Under the pieces are notes generated by a model. That model saw only the letters and a program-made list of their open reading frames with translations. It did no database searches and was not told where the DNA came from. DNA of 40,220 nt from Firmicutes bacterium UBA5388 (GTDB taxonomy: Bacteria > Bacillota > UBA4882 > UBA10575). Location: contig DHOO01000129.1 of the NCBI GenBank assembly GCA_002409975.1, positions 1 through 40,220 on the forward strand. Direction: 5' to 3'. Of this stretch, positions 1 through 7,666 are shown piece by piece (the stretch's first letter is position 1; the number at the start of each line of letters is the position of its first letter). The translations under genes and the position numbers were made by a program.

Positions 1-7
1 CCCACTA

Positions 8-33
8 GGAATTGTCTAATCTTAGACAATTCC
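8..33. repeat. Perfect 11-bp inverted repeat (hairpin)
   Basis: GGAATTGTCTA (8-18) and TAGACAATTCC (23-33) are perfect complements around a 4-base loop. No T-run follows on either strand, so it is not a standard terminator. The same AATTGTCTAATC 12-mer recurs at 29522-29533, just upstream of the sigmaY-like promoter. It could be a protein-binding site or a remnant of a small mobile element. Confidence 0.6.
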
Positions 34-47
34 CTCGAATATCAGTT

Positions 48-96
48 CAACACTATATAGTCGTCAACGTTAACTACCATTTGACCCAAACAAAAA
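48..96. repeat. Left copy of a window-spanning inverted repeat
   Basis: Positions 48-75 are identical over 28 bp to the reverse complement of 38945-38972. Similarity continues with scattered mismatches for about 20 more bases, to about 96 here and 38924 there. The core contains a GTTAAC site and the palindrome ACTATATAGT. The stop codon of the dead ABC exporter (70-72) lies inside this copy, and recognisable exporter homology ends about where the repeat begins. It is probably the end of a mobile element or a dispersed intergenic repeat; the family is not recognised. Confidence 0.8.
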
Positions 97-614
97 ACAA
101 GACAGATTTTCCATTGCAAATTGGTTCTTATATAATCCAGCATATACTTTATTATTAATCATAAGTTCCTCGTGAGTTCCCTGTTCTTCGATTCCCTTGT
201 CGGTTAATACTCAAAATGAATACTCCCGGGAACGAAGTAATTCATCTCCCCCAGGTCATTTACTACTCTTGACATTAAATAACCCGTTTTCGTATTATCA
301 AAGAAGTTAAAGGAGAGTTTATGTAAATGAGTAAATAGTTCTTTCCTCATAGCATACTCCATCCTTATCCCCAAAACATGCCCCCAAAAAGTAACAATAT
401 ATTCTAAGACCAGTTTTACCCCGTTAATCATTAGCAAGATTACTCCGGCCACTAGAATACGATTAAGTTCTCCTGCCGGAAGCAACTCATCAATAATTTT
501 CCGAAGGATCGTAGGGAAAACCAGATCAATACCTGCTATCGCAAAAGCGCAAACCAAATCAATTATGAATAATTGCAAATGAGGCCGATAGTACTTAATA
601 AATCTCTTAATCAA
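70..614 (-). pseudogene. ABC exporter (membrane-ATPase fusion type) with large internal deletion
   Basis: The 5' part (614 to about 245) encodes the start of a type I ABC exporter. It begins at a TTG codon with AGGTGA upstream and covers about 130 residues of transmembrane domain, ending in the recognisable stretch SRVVNDLGE. A short unrelated stretch with stops follows. The sequence then resumes in another frame (210 to 70) with VLTDKGIEEQGTHEEL, the extreme C-terminal end of the nucleotide-binding domain of the same family. The rest of the membrane domain and the Walker A, signature and Walker B motifs are missing, about 1.2 kb compared with normal exporters. The product cannot transport. 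The last ten or so codons run into the repeat at 48-96. A strong promoter is still present upstream, so decay may be recent. That both fragments come from one gene is inferred from their order and family. Confidence 0.85.
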
Positions 615-663
615 AATGGATCACCTTTCACAGAAATAAAGTAAAATCCAAACAACATTTTTA

Positions 664-692
664 ATTGTATGGTAAATTATTCTTCCTGTCAA
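664..692 (-). promoter_or_regulatory. SigmaA-type promoter of the truncated ABC exporter
   Basis: On the minus strand TTGACA (687-692) and TACAAT (664-669) are separated by exactly 17 bases, about 50 bases ahead of the TTG start at 614. This is a near-consensus housekeeping promoter. Confidence 0.75.
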
Positions 693-732
693 TGCAGCAA
701 ACAGATGACGTGCAGGGTTTTTTAAGCCCAAT

Positions 733-760
733 AAAAAACGGAGAGGCGCCTACCTCCCCA
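733..760 (-). terminator. Intrinsic terminator of the peptide ABC operon
   Basis: The minus strand reads GGGGAGG, a 6-base loop, then CCTCTCC (one G-U pair), then G and a run of six T. It lies about 70 bases after the stop of the last permease gene. The operon therefore ends here without ATPase genes. Confidence 0.85.
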
Positions 761-828
761 TTATCATCTTAAGGGAATTACATAATTACCAAAAATGCCA
801 CAATCTTAGATGCTAAACATCATGTCTC

Positions 829-1638
829 TTAACTTTTAGGATCAAGCAAATCGCGAACACCATCACTGAGAAGGTTAAAACCCAAAACCGAAAGTAAAAT
901 CGTAAAACCAGGCGCTAAGCTATACCAGGGAGCTTTAAACAGATAACTCTGGGCTTCATGTAACATCCGGCCCCAACTAGGCTCGGGAGGTTGGACGCCA
1001 AGCCCCAAGTAGCTTAATCCCGCCTCAGCCAACAAAGTCCCCGCAAACCCGGCGGAAGCCGCAACGACTATTGTTGGATAGAGGTTGGGAAGGATATGCT
1101 TGAACATAATCCCCGGTGAACTAATACCAAGCGTCTCTGCAGCTTCCACAAAACTGTACTCTTTATATTGTAAAAATCCACTCCGGGTGATCCTCATAAA
1201 GCCCGGAATAGCGGTAATACTTAAAGCGATGATGGTATTAAAAGTTCCCGGTCCGAAAGCAGCCACAATCATCAAAGCTAATAATACTCCGGGAAAAGCC
1301 TGTATTGTCTCGTTAATTTGCATAATGATCCGTTCTAACCATCCTCCAAAGTAACCACTTACCGCCCCTAAGATCACCCCCATAACCATTCCTATTATTA
1401 CAGAAATAGTTCCTACCAAGAAAGCGGTTTGTGTCCCTTTCATGATCCGACTCAAGATATCACGGCCAAAATTATCCGTGCCCAAACGGTACCGCCCTCC
1501 GGGGGGGAGCAAGCGCTCCTCACTGCGCATCTGATTAACATCATAAGGGGTGTAAAAAAAACTAACCACCATCGTAAACAGAAAGAGCAACACCAGAGCG
1601 CCCCCTAATATTAAATTGAGACTTACTTTTCTTGTCAT
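829..1638 (-). CDS. Peptide/nickel-type ABC importer permease, DppC family
   Basis: This is one of the two inner-membrane subunits of a peptide/opine/nickel-type ABC importer. The 269-residue protein has an N-terminal membrane anchor, the DppC/OppC N-terminal segment with GTDNFGRDILSR at about 53-64, five more hydrophobic helices, and an EAA loop (AAETLGISS, about 166-174) that contacts the ATPase. Length is normal for the family. The start ATG is preceded by AGGTGAG. It lies 8 bases after the DppB-type gene and ends the operon. Substrate cannot be told from the permease. No ATP-binding partner is encoded nearby. Confidence 0.93.
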   Translation of the reverse strand: MTRKVSLNLILGGALVLLFLFTMVVSFFYTPYDVNQMRSEERLLPPGGRYRLGTDNFGRDILSRIMKGTQTAFLVGTISVIIGMVMGVILGAVSGYFGGWLERIIMQINETIQAFPGVLLALMIVAAFGPGTFNTIIALSITAIPGFMRITRSGFLQYKEYSFVEAAETLGISSPGIMFKHILPNLYPTIVVAASAGFAGTLLAEAGLSYLGLGVQPPEPSWGRMLHEAQSYLFKAPWYSLAPGFTILLSVLGFNLLSDGVRDLLDPKS

Positions 1639-1646
1639 AATCTCAC

Positions 1647-2588
1647 CTATCTTAGACGAATTCTCGGATCTATAAAGCAGTAAGCAAGATCAACCAGTAA
1701 ATTAATAAGAACCACCATGCCTGCCAGATAAAGAGCAATCGCTTGCATTAAGGGAAAATCACGAAAACTAATCGCCGTCACCAACAAGCGACCAATCCCC
1801 GGAAGGGCAAAGACTTTTTCCACTATAATGCTCCCGCCAAGTATATCAGTGATCATTAAGCCCATCACTGTCGTTACTGGAATTAAGATGTTTTTTAATA
1901 AATGTTTATAAAGAACAGTTTTTTCCGTTAATCCCTTGGCATAAGCGGTTCTAATATAATCAGCCCCACCTTCTTCGACAAAGGCAGTGCTGACATAACG
2001 ACTAAGAACCGCAACCTTCGGGAGAGCAACCGCTAAAGCGGGGGGGAATAAAGAAAAAAGAGCCCCTACCCAGTTCTCTTCCCAGGGAACAAATGTTCCC
2101 GGGGCAAAGTGTTTAAGCAGTTGGGCAAAAGCCAGCATCAATAAAATTCCCAACCAAAAAGAAGGGACCGCTGTCCCGAATTGAGTTACAATCGAAAGAA
2201 TCAGCCCCTGCTTTTTGTAATGATAACGGCCAACTACAATACCCAAGGGAATCCCTAAAAAAACGATGAAAATTAGGGCCATTCCAGCCATCGGTAAAGT
2301 AACCTGTAAACTATTGACCAGCAATTCCAGAACCGGTTGAGAAAAACGGAGGGAGTTTCCCAAGTCACCCCGAAACACTCCCCCTATCCACCTGAGATAG
2401 CGAAGGTGCAAAGGTAAATCTAAACCTAATTCTTCTTCAAGAGCAGCAATTTGTTCAGGTAAAGCCTCCGTACCGAGGATAATTTGGGCAGGGTTGCCGG
2501 GAATCACTTGAAAGACCGCAAAAGTTAACAGTGAAACCAGCCACAGTGTTATGATAAAGGTTAAAAATTTCCCTGGTAGATAACTCAT
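1647..2588 (-). CDS. Peptide/nickel-type ABC importer permease, DppB family
   Basis: This is the second membrane subunit of the importer, 313 residues. Features of the DppB/OppB family are the first transmembrane helix, the ectodomain segment ending in RGDLGNSLRF (about 94-103), the BPD_transp_1 helices, the EAA loop around 217-230 (TAYAKGLTEKTVLYKHLLKN) and the C-terminal DPRIRLR tail. The ribosome binding site is GAGGA. It is translated between the binding protein (20-base gap) and the DppC-type permease (8-base gap), which argues for one transcript and a heterodimeric channel. Confidence 0.93.
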   Translation of the reverse strand: MSYLPGKFLTFIITLWLVSLLTFAVFQVIPGNPAQIILGTEALPEQIAALEEELGLDLPLHLRYLRWIGGVFRGDLGNSLRFSQPVLELLVNSLQVTLPMAGMALIFIVFLGIPLGIVVGRYHYKKQGLILSIVTQFGTAVPSFWLGILLMLAFAQLLKHFAPGTFVPWEENWVGALFSLFPPALAVALPKVAVLSRYVSTAFVEEGGADYIRTAYAKGLTEKTVLYKHLLKNILIPVTTVMGLMITDILGGSIIVEKVFALPGIGRLLVTAISFRDFPLMQAIALYLAGMVVLINLLVDLAYCFIDPRIRLR

Positions 2589-2608
2589 CGCGCATCCTCA
2601 TTTTTAAA

Positions 2609-4114
2609 TTACTCGGTAACATAGACCGTGGACATATCTTGGATATATAAAGGATACATTTTATACCCGGCGATATTTTCCTTGAAGGCTACCGTATAAT
2701 GGGGATCCATGATAAAAACAGCGGCTGCCTCTTCAGCCAAAATTCTTTGGGCTTTTTTGTACAAGACAGCCCGCTTCTTCTGGTCACTTTCCGCCGCTGC
2801 TTGCCGATTTAAAATATCAAATTCAGGATTACTGTAATTAAAAAAGTTATTAGGGTAATCAGAAGTATATCTAATCAAAACCGGCAGGGGATCAAGTTTT
2901 CCTGCTAAACCGGTGATGGTCATCTCGTAATCCCGTCCTTTATATATCCTTTGTAACCAAACCGCCCACTCTACCAGTTCAATCCGGGCCTCAATCCCAA
3001 CTTTTTTTAACTGTTCGACAATAATTTGGGCGGTATCAACGTGGAATGAGTAGTTGGAAGGTACGGAAATTGTTGTTCTAAAGCCATCTTTGTAACCAGC
3101 TTCAGCTAGTAACTTCTTAGCTTTTTCCACATTGTTGGGGTACAACTCCTCTAAACCCGGTTCATAAAACATGGACATCGCCGGGCTAAACCCGGAACCC
3201 AGTTTTGTCCCAAAGCCAAAAGCCGCCATCTGAATTATTTCATCTACATTAACCGCATAATTAATTGCTTGACGCACTCGTAGATCATTAAAGGGTTTGC
3301 GTTTTAAATTCATCGCCATGACCTGGACTAAATTTTGCATTCCTTGCAAATGGCAAAACCCGTCCCCCAACTCCTCGATCCGCTCATTATCGATCCGGGG
3401 ATAAATATCGACCGCTCCTGTTTTTAAAGCAATCAGCGCCGCCTCCCGGTCAGGGATAATTCTAAACTCTACTTTATCCACTAATGGCAATTTGGGCTCC
3501 CAATAATCCTTAAATTTTTCAATGATTAAACGCTGACCCGGTCGATACTCGACAAAACGAAAGGGTCCGGTTCCAATTGGATGAGTATTTAGGTTTAAGT
3601 TGTCCTGAGGAACAATCGCCACTGTGAGGTTGCTTAAAAGGGAAGCATCAACTTCTTTTAACTTAATTATCACTCTTCGGGAATCCGGAGTCTCGATCGT
3701 TTTTACCTTTTCAAAGAAGGGAGAGAGGGGTTTACCAGTATGCGTTCCCATTAAACGCTCCAAAGAAAATTTCACATCATCCGCTGTTACTTCTCTTCCA
3801 TGATGAAACTTCACCCCTTTTCGCAAGATAAAGGTGTAAGTAAGACCATCTTGCGAGATACTATAACTGTCGGCTATCGCCGGAGAGAGCCCTCCCTCTG
3901 GAGTCGGTTTTAGTAGACCCTCATAAACATTGAACATCATTTCATAAGTCCCTGCTGCTGATGCCTGATGGGGATCTAAATAATCCGGGTCTTGAGGCAC
4001 GACAACTACTACTTTATTTTCAGAGCCTTTTCCTCCTACTAGTAGAAGACCGCCGGAAACCATCAAGACTAGCACTAGAAGAAATAGATACAGAGGTGAA
4101 AACTTGATTCTCAT
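2609..4114 (-). CDS. Extracellular solute-binding protein, family 5 (peptide/nickel type)
   Basis: This is the substrate receptor of the ABC importer, 501 residues. It opens with a hydrophobic export signal (about residues 8-28) but has no lipobox cysteine. The mature protein would therefore be periplasmic or anchored by an uncleaved signal, which fits a diderm cell. The SBP_bac_5 pattern is clear: DPDYLDPHQA near 43-52, SISQDGLTYTFILRKGVKFH near 91-110, TADDVKFSLERL, and GTGPFRFVEYRPGQ near 182-195. The ligand is not predictable: di/oligopeptides, nickel chelates and sugars are all handled by this family. The start is fixed by AAAGGAGG. A terminator and a structured leader stand immediately upstream, so expression is probably controlled by attenuation. 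Confidence 0.9.
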   Translation of the reverse strand: MRIKFSPLYLFLLVLVLMVSGGLLLVGGKGSENKVVVVVPQDPDYLDPHQASAAGTYEMMFNVYEGLLKPTPEGGLSPAIADSYSISQDGLTYTFILRKGVKFHHGREVTADDVKFSLERLMGTHTGKPLSPFFEKVKTIETPDSRRVIIKLKEVDASLLSNLTVAIVPQDNLNLNTHPIGTGPFRFVEYRPGQRLIIEKFKDYWEPKLPLVDKVEFRIIPDREAALIALKTGAVDIYPRIDNERIEELGDGFCHLQGMQNLVQVMAMNLKRKPFNDLRVRQAINYAVNVDEIIQMAAFGFGTKLGSGFSPAMSMFYEPGLEELYPNNVEKAKKLLAEAGYKDGFRTTISVPSNYSFHVDTAQIIVEQLKKVGIEARIELVEWAVWLQRIYKGRDYEMTITGLAGKLDPLPVLIRYTSDYPNNFFNYSNPEFDILNRQAAAESDQKKRAVLYKKAQRILAEEAAAVFIMDPHYTVAFKENIAGYKMYPLYIQDMSTVYVTE

Positions 4115-4137
4115 CTTCCTTTCCTCCTTTAAAAAAT

Positions 4138-4162
4138 AGAAAAAGCCTTCCGGCGAAGGCTC
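4138..4162 (-). terminator. Intrinsic terminator between the leader and the binding-protein gene
   Basis: The minus strand reads AGCCTTC-GCCG-GAAGGCT followed by a T-rich run. It ends about 15 bases before the ribosome binding site of the solute-binding protein gene and about 250 bases after the chemoreceptor stop. A transcript from the promoter at 4285-4313 must pass it to reach the importer genes, which suggests conditional termination. Confidence 0.85.
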
Positions 4163-4278
4163 CTACTTAACAAGTAACCAGTTCTTACCAGTTTCGGACC
4201 AGATCGGTTCCGAACAGGTGTTTTTATAACTTTAATTTAAAGCAGGTCTGGTTCGCCGGATACCAGCCTATGTTATAT
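4163..4278 (-). promoter_or_regulatory. Structured 5' leader, candidate riboswitch/attenuator of unknown class
   Basis: The minus-strand RNA from about 4278 can form several stems: GGCUGGU closing on ACCAGACC (one bulged A) around a loop containing UCCGGCGA; a small CUUUA/UAAAG hairpin; and a stem UUCGGA(A)CC/GGUCCGAA around GAUCU. It then carries two tandem AACUGGU copies separated by AAG, and the terminator. The first loop plus one adjacent base (4250-4258, UCCGGCGAA) is perfectly complementary over 9 bases to the terminator (4149-4157). That pairing would open the terminator hairpin. I do not recognise T-box, SAM, TPP, cobalamin, glycine or c-di-GMP conserved motifs. Function is inferred from layout and pairing only. 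Confidence 0.55.
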
Positions 4279-4284
4279 GTTTTA

Positions 4285-4313
4285 ATTATAGCATTTACTC
4301 CCTTTTTGCACAA
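4285..4313 (-). promoter_or_regulatory. SigmaA-type promoter of the peptide ABC operon
   Basis: TTGTGC (4308-4313) and TATAAT (4285-4290) on the minus strand are 17 bases apart. The predicted transcript start near 4278 gives a leader of about 165 bases before the binding-protein ATG. Confidence 0.7.
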
Positions 4314-4408
4314 TAGATCTTAGTAAAATTTCTATGAATTAGTAATGATCTCACCTAAATCTGAAAACGAAAGATCAAAGGTAAACGTTATTATTGGGCA
4401 GATTAGGA

Positions 4409-6544
4409 TTATTCTTCGCGTGTTACAATAAATTGAGCAATCGCTCCTACTAACCTCTCCGCCATGGAACGTAACTCTTCTGCTACCTGTTTTGTAGTTT
4501 TAGCAATTCCCGTTTGTTCCTCGGCAGATGCTGAAACCTCTTCGGCAGAAGCTGCTGTTTCTTCAGAAATCGCACTAATATTGATAATCGAATTAACGGT
4601 CTGGTCTTTAAACTCGTTAATCGTACCTATATTCCCGGTCATATCGCTCATCCGCTTGACCACGTTATCCATGGCTACAACAATCTGTTCAAAGGCTTTT
4701 CTTGTCAGCAAAACAGCTGAATTTTGCTCGTCGACTACTTGATAAACTTGTTCGGCAGTCACCCTCGATACTTCTGTATTGTTTTCGATGTTTCTCAAAA
4801 TATCATTAATTACTTTAACAGATTCTTGTGTTTGGGAAGCCAGGTTATTAACTTCATCAGCAACTACCGCAAAGCCTCGTCCCGCTTCTCCGGCTCTAGC
4901 CGCTTCAATAGCCGCATTAAGCGCAAGTAGATTGGTTTGCTCAGCAATATTAGTAATCGCCTCTGTGATCCGGCTAATCTGTTCAGCACTAGTAGTTAAC
5001 TCATCAATATTACTAACAATGTTATGAGTAATCCGATCGACAAGACCTGTTTTTTCTATTAATAATTCTAATGCTTCCTGGGCGTTAACGCTTAATGATT
5101 TTGTCGAACCGGTAATCCCCTCAACCTCTCTCGCCTTTCCGACAGTATCATCGATCAGCATTGCCAAATCAGACATCAGTTTTGATGATTTCTCAGATTC
5201 GGTCGTCTGTTCCATCGTTCCTTTGTTAATCTCTTCCATCGCAGCGGCAACATTGGCCGCTGCTTGCGCAGACTGTTCAGAATTTTGCTCCATAACAACA
5301 CTTCTACCTTGAACAGCATCGATCGCTTGTTTAGTATCAACAATTAGACTAGAAATGTTTTCAGCCATTCGATTAAAACTATTCCCAAGCTCACCTAGTT
5401 CATCAGTAGTTTCCACTTTGACTCTAGCAGTCAGATCTCCGTATTCCGCCTTTTCCATTGCTTGAACTACATTTTCCACAAAAATGGAAATGGTAAACGA
5501 AACATATAAAGAAATCAAGACCGCTACGACTCCGCTCAAAATCACGATCAGCAATGTAAGCCAGCCAATACCACGCGTTTCTCGATAAAGATAAGAAGTA
5601 GGCGCTATCCCAAGTAAAAACCAGTCGCTATTTATCTCTTTAAAACTTATTTGAACAGATTTTTTATTTAAAACATTATTAAAGTTTGTGTTTAAATCTT
5701 CCCCCTCAATTAGAGCGCGCAGGTGTTCTTTTCTTTTTAACAGATCAAAAATATTATTATTGATCTCTTCTTTTCTAGGGCTAGAAAGAATCCTACCGTT
5801 ATTGTCCAAGAGTATTAGATAATTACCTTTAATCCTATTTTCCGCGATACCATCGGTTTCATATAGATATTCATTTAACGCCCGATCGAAACTACTCTCA
5901 TTAATAAAGAAAAAGATATTACCCACATCTATACCAGTACTAAAATCTTTAATCATTCTACCCATGAGCACCTGAACGCCTTCACCCGCATTATTAGCTT
6001 TTACTGGTGGCAACCAATGAACTCTATCGTTATCCTTAGTAACCGTGTCATTAACTGATGATTCTTTAAAGGCGGTTTCATACGAAGAAGATATTTCCCC
6101 TCCTGCATTTATCTCCTCACCAGCCGTACTTATATACTTGATCGCAAAGATATTAGGATTACTAAAGGCAATACTGTTCAAATAATTTTCCAATTCTATC
6201 CTAGCAGATGTATGGTTATCTTCGTCCTCAATAAAATCGATAAATAATTTATTTACATCTTTATACACCATCATTTGGTAGGTAAGATCTTCGTATCTTT
6301 TGAGGATCATCTCCATCTGCTGTTTACTTTTTGTTAGACTATCGTTAGAATAGTAAGTCATTTTATTATGAATCGTTATCCTGGAGCTGGTATAAACAAT
6401 CATCCCAATCATAAGAATAGGTCCTAAAGAGACCAAGAGGAAAAAGAAGAGTAGTTTTTTCTTAAACGAAACATTATCCATAAATTTCCCAAATAGTCTA
6501 TCCATTGGTTTTAATATTCCTTGCAAAGTTGTTATCCGCTCCAT
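4409..6544 (-). CDS. Methyl-accepting chemotaxis protein, transmembrane
   Basis: This is a chemoreceptor that senses an extracytoplasmic signal and controls CheA. From the preferred start the protein is about 711 residues: a first transmembrane helix (about 32-53), a large periplasmic domain of roughly 270 residues compatible with a Cache fold, a second helix (about 325-350), HAMP (about 351-402), and the signalling domain. The conserved hairpin tip is EQTNLLALNAAIEAARAG followed by GFAVVADEV. The C-terminus has Ala/Glu-rich methylation-type segments. An upstream ATG at 6562 exists, but the ATG at 6544 has GAGGTGA at ideal spacing, so the shorter form is chosen. No chemotaxis or flagellar genes adjoin it. 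Its ligand is unknown; the neighbouring importer is a possible functional partner. Confidence 0.93.
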   Translation of the reverse strand: MERITTLQGILKPMDRLFGKFMDNVSFKKKLLFFFLLVSLGPILMIGMIVYTSSRITIHNKMTYYSNDSLTKSKQQMEMILKRYEDLTYQMMVYKDVNKLFIDFIEDEDNHTSARIELENYLNSIAFSNPNIFAIKYISTAGEEINAGGEISSSYETAFKESSVNDTVTKDNDRVHWLPPVKANNAGEGVQVLMGRMIKDFSTGIDVGNIFFFINESSFDRALNEYLYETDGIAENRIKGNYLILLDNNGRILSSPRKEEINNNIFDLLKRKEHLRALIEGEDLNTNFNNVLNKKSVQISFKEINSDWFLLGIAPTSYLYRETRGIGWLTLLIVILSGVVAVLISLYVSFTISIFVENVVQAMEKAEYGDLTARVKVETTDELGELGNSFNRMAENISSLIVDTKQAIDAVQGRSVVMEQNSEQSAQAAANVAAAMEEINKGTMEQTTESEKSSKLMSDLAMLIDDTVGKAREVEGITGSTKSLSVNAQEALELLIEKTGLVDRITHNIVSNIDELTTSAEQISRITEAITNIAEQTNLLALNAAIEAARAGEAGRGFAVVADEVNNLASQTQESVKVINDILRNIENNTEVSRVTAEQVYQVVDEQNSAVLLTRKAFEQIVVAMDNVVKRMSDMTGNIGTINEFKDQTVNSIINISAISEETAASAEEVSASAEEQTGIAKTTKQVAEELRSMAERLVGAIAQFIVTREE

Positions 6545-6666
6545 CTTTATCACCTCAAACATACTTTTCTTCCTAACTCCGGTCCTAGAACAGTTCTTAC
6601 CGTTAAATGGTTCTCTAACTTTTTCTTTTTCCCTTCTTTTCCTCTAATGTATTGCCTGCTGACACA

Positions 6667-6690
6667 AAAAAAGACCTCAAGGGTCTTCTT
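6667..6690 (-). terminator. Terminator overlapping the stop codon of the YlxY-like gene
   Basis: The minus strand reads AAGACC-CTTGA-GGTCTT followed by a run of T. The TGA stop (6677-6679) lies in the loop. Confidence 0.8.
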
Positions 6691-7666
6691 TCTTTAAAAG
6701 CTCTGACACAGTAACCAAAGCATATCCTTGGTTCCGAAGGGTATTCACTATTCGCTCCAGCGCCTTTACTGTAGGAACAGTAGGATGCATCAGAATAATC
6801 GCTCCCGGTTTTATTTTATCAACCACTCGACGGATAATTACTTCCGGAGTAGGACGTTGCCAATCAATCGTATCAATCGTCCACATAATCGTACGATAAC
6901 CAAGGTTTCCAGCTACAGCCACAATCTGATCATTAAATTCTCCATAGGGGGGAGCAAAAAGTTTAGCTGGTTCTTTCCCTGTAACCTCCTTTAGCAGCTT
7001 GGCATTGTCAACTATTAACCGTTTAAGCTCCTCTTTACTCATGGTGACAGGATGCCCATGGTATAACCCATGGTTAGCTATTTCGTGACCTTCCGTCTCG
7101 ATTTGTTTCACAAATTCCGGAAATTTCTTCACCCATTCACCATCAAAGAAAAAAGTGGCTTTCACCCCATGCTGTTTAAAAATTGCTAACATCGCAGGAA
7201 GTTCCTCTTCTCCCCAAGCCACATTAATAGTAAGACTAACCTCCCTCTTACCGGTGGGCCCTTGAAATACTGGGGAAAAGTAATCTTTTCCTACAGTTGC
7301 CGGGATGGCATAGGTGATTAGATTTAAATTCTCACCAGGCGCCGCCTTTAGCACAGTAGCAATCGTAGTTTCAATATCAACTCCACGGCCATGTTTTTCC
7401 GGAATCACTTCCCCGGTTTCCAAGAAATAACCTGCGTTCTGCGGTTCAATTGTAAATAATTTAGCCATTTCAGTAACTACTTTTCGCACTTCTTCCGGTA
7501 AAAGCCTCGCCATTGACCTTCCTTCTAAAGTTACTCGCTCTCTTACTCCAAACCATTTTCGTTTCGAGCGCGACCATTGTCCAGCCACACCGGCGCTTAA
7601 AACCACCAGCAGAATCCAGCAGATAAACTTAATAATCTTACTTCGCTCTAAGATAATCAGTTTCAT
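6677..7666 (-). CDS. YlxY-like polysaccharide deacetylase family protein
   Basis: CE4/NodB-fold protein with an N-terminal membrane anchor, about 329 residues from the chosen start. The first NodB motif, normally TFDD, reads LTINVAWG, so the catalytic-base aspartate is an asparagine. The metal-binding HGLYH, the APPYGEFN loop, the TIDTIDW strand and the ILMHP motif remain. The INVAWG version is, as I recall, typical of the YlxY branch in spore formers, whose activity is doubtful. An upstream ATG at 7711 lies deep in the preceding gene; the ATG at 7666 has GGGGGGAT just ahead and overlaps that gene by 29 bases, indicating translational coupling. It may be a structural or binding paralogue of its neighbour rather than an enzyme. 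Confidence 0.85.
   Translation of the reverse strand: MKLIILERSKIIKFICWILLVVLSAGVAGQWSRSKRKWFGVRERVTLEGRSMARLLPEEVRKVVTEMAKLFTIEPQNAGYFLETGEVIPEKHGRGVDIETTIATVLKAAPGENLNLITYAIPATVGKDYFSPVFQGPTGKREVSLTINVAWGEEELPAMLAIFKQHGVKATFFFDGEWVKKFPEFVKQIETEGHEIANHGLYHGHPVTMSKEELKRLIVDNAKLLKEVTGKEPAKLFAPPYGEFNDQIVAVAGNLGYRTIMWTIDTIDWQRPTPEVIIRRVVDKIKPGAIILMHPTVPTVKALERIVNTLRNQGYALVTVSELLKKEDP

Noticed and set aside
1085..1354. Plus-strand open stretches inside the ABC permease, chemoreceptor, secA and other genes
   Set aside because: They are antisense or out-of-frame to clear, conserved genes and lack ribosome binding sites.
4138..4278. T-box leader upstream of the binding-protein gene
   Set aside because: The T-box sequence (AGGGTGGNACCGCG) and specifier-loop elements are absent, although the leader/terminator layout is similar.
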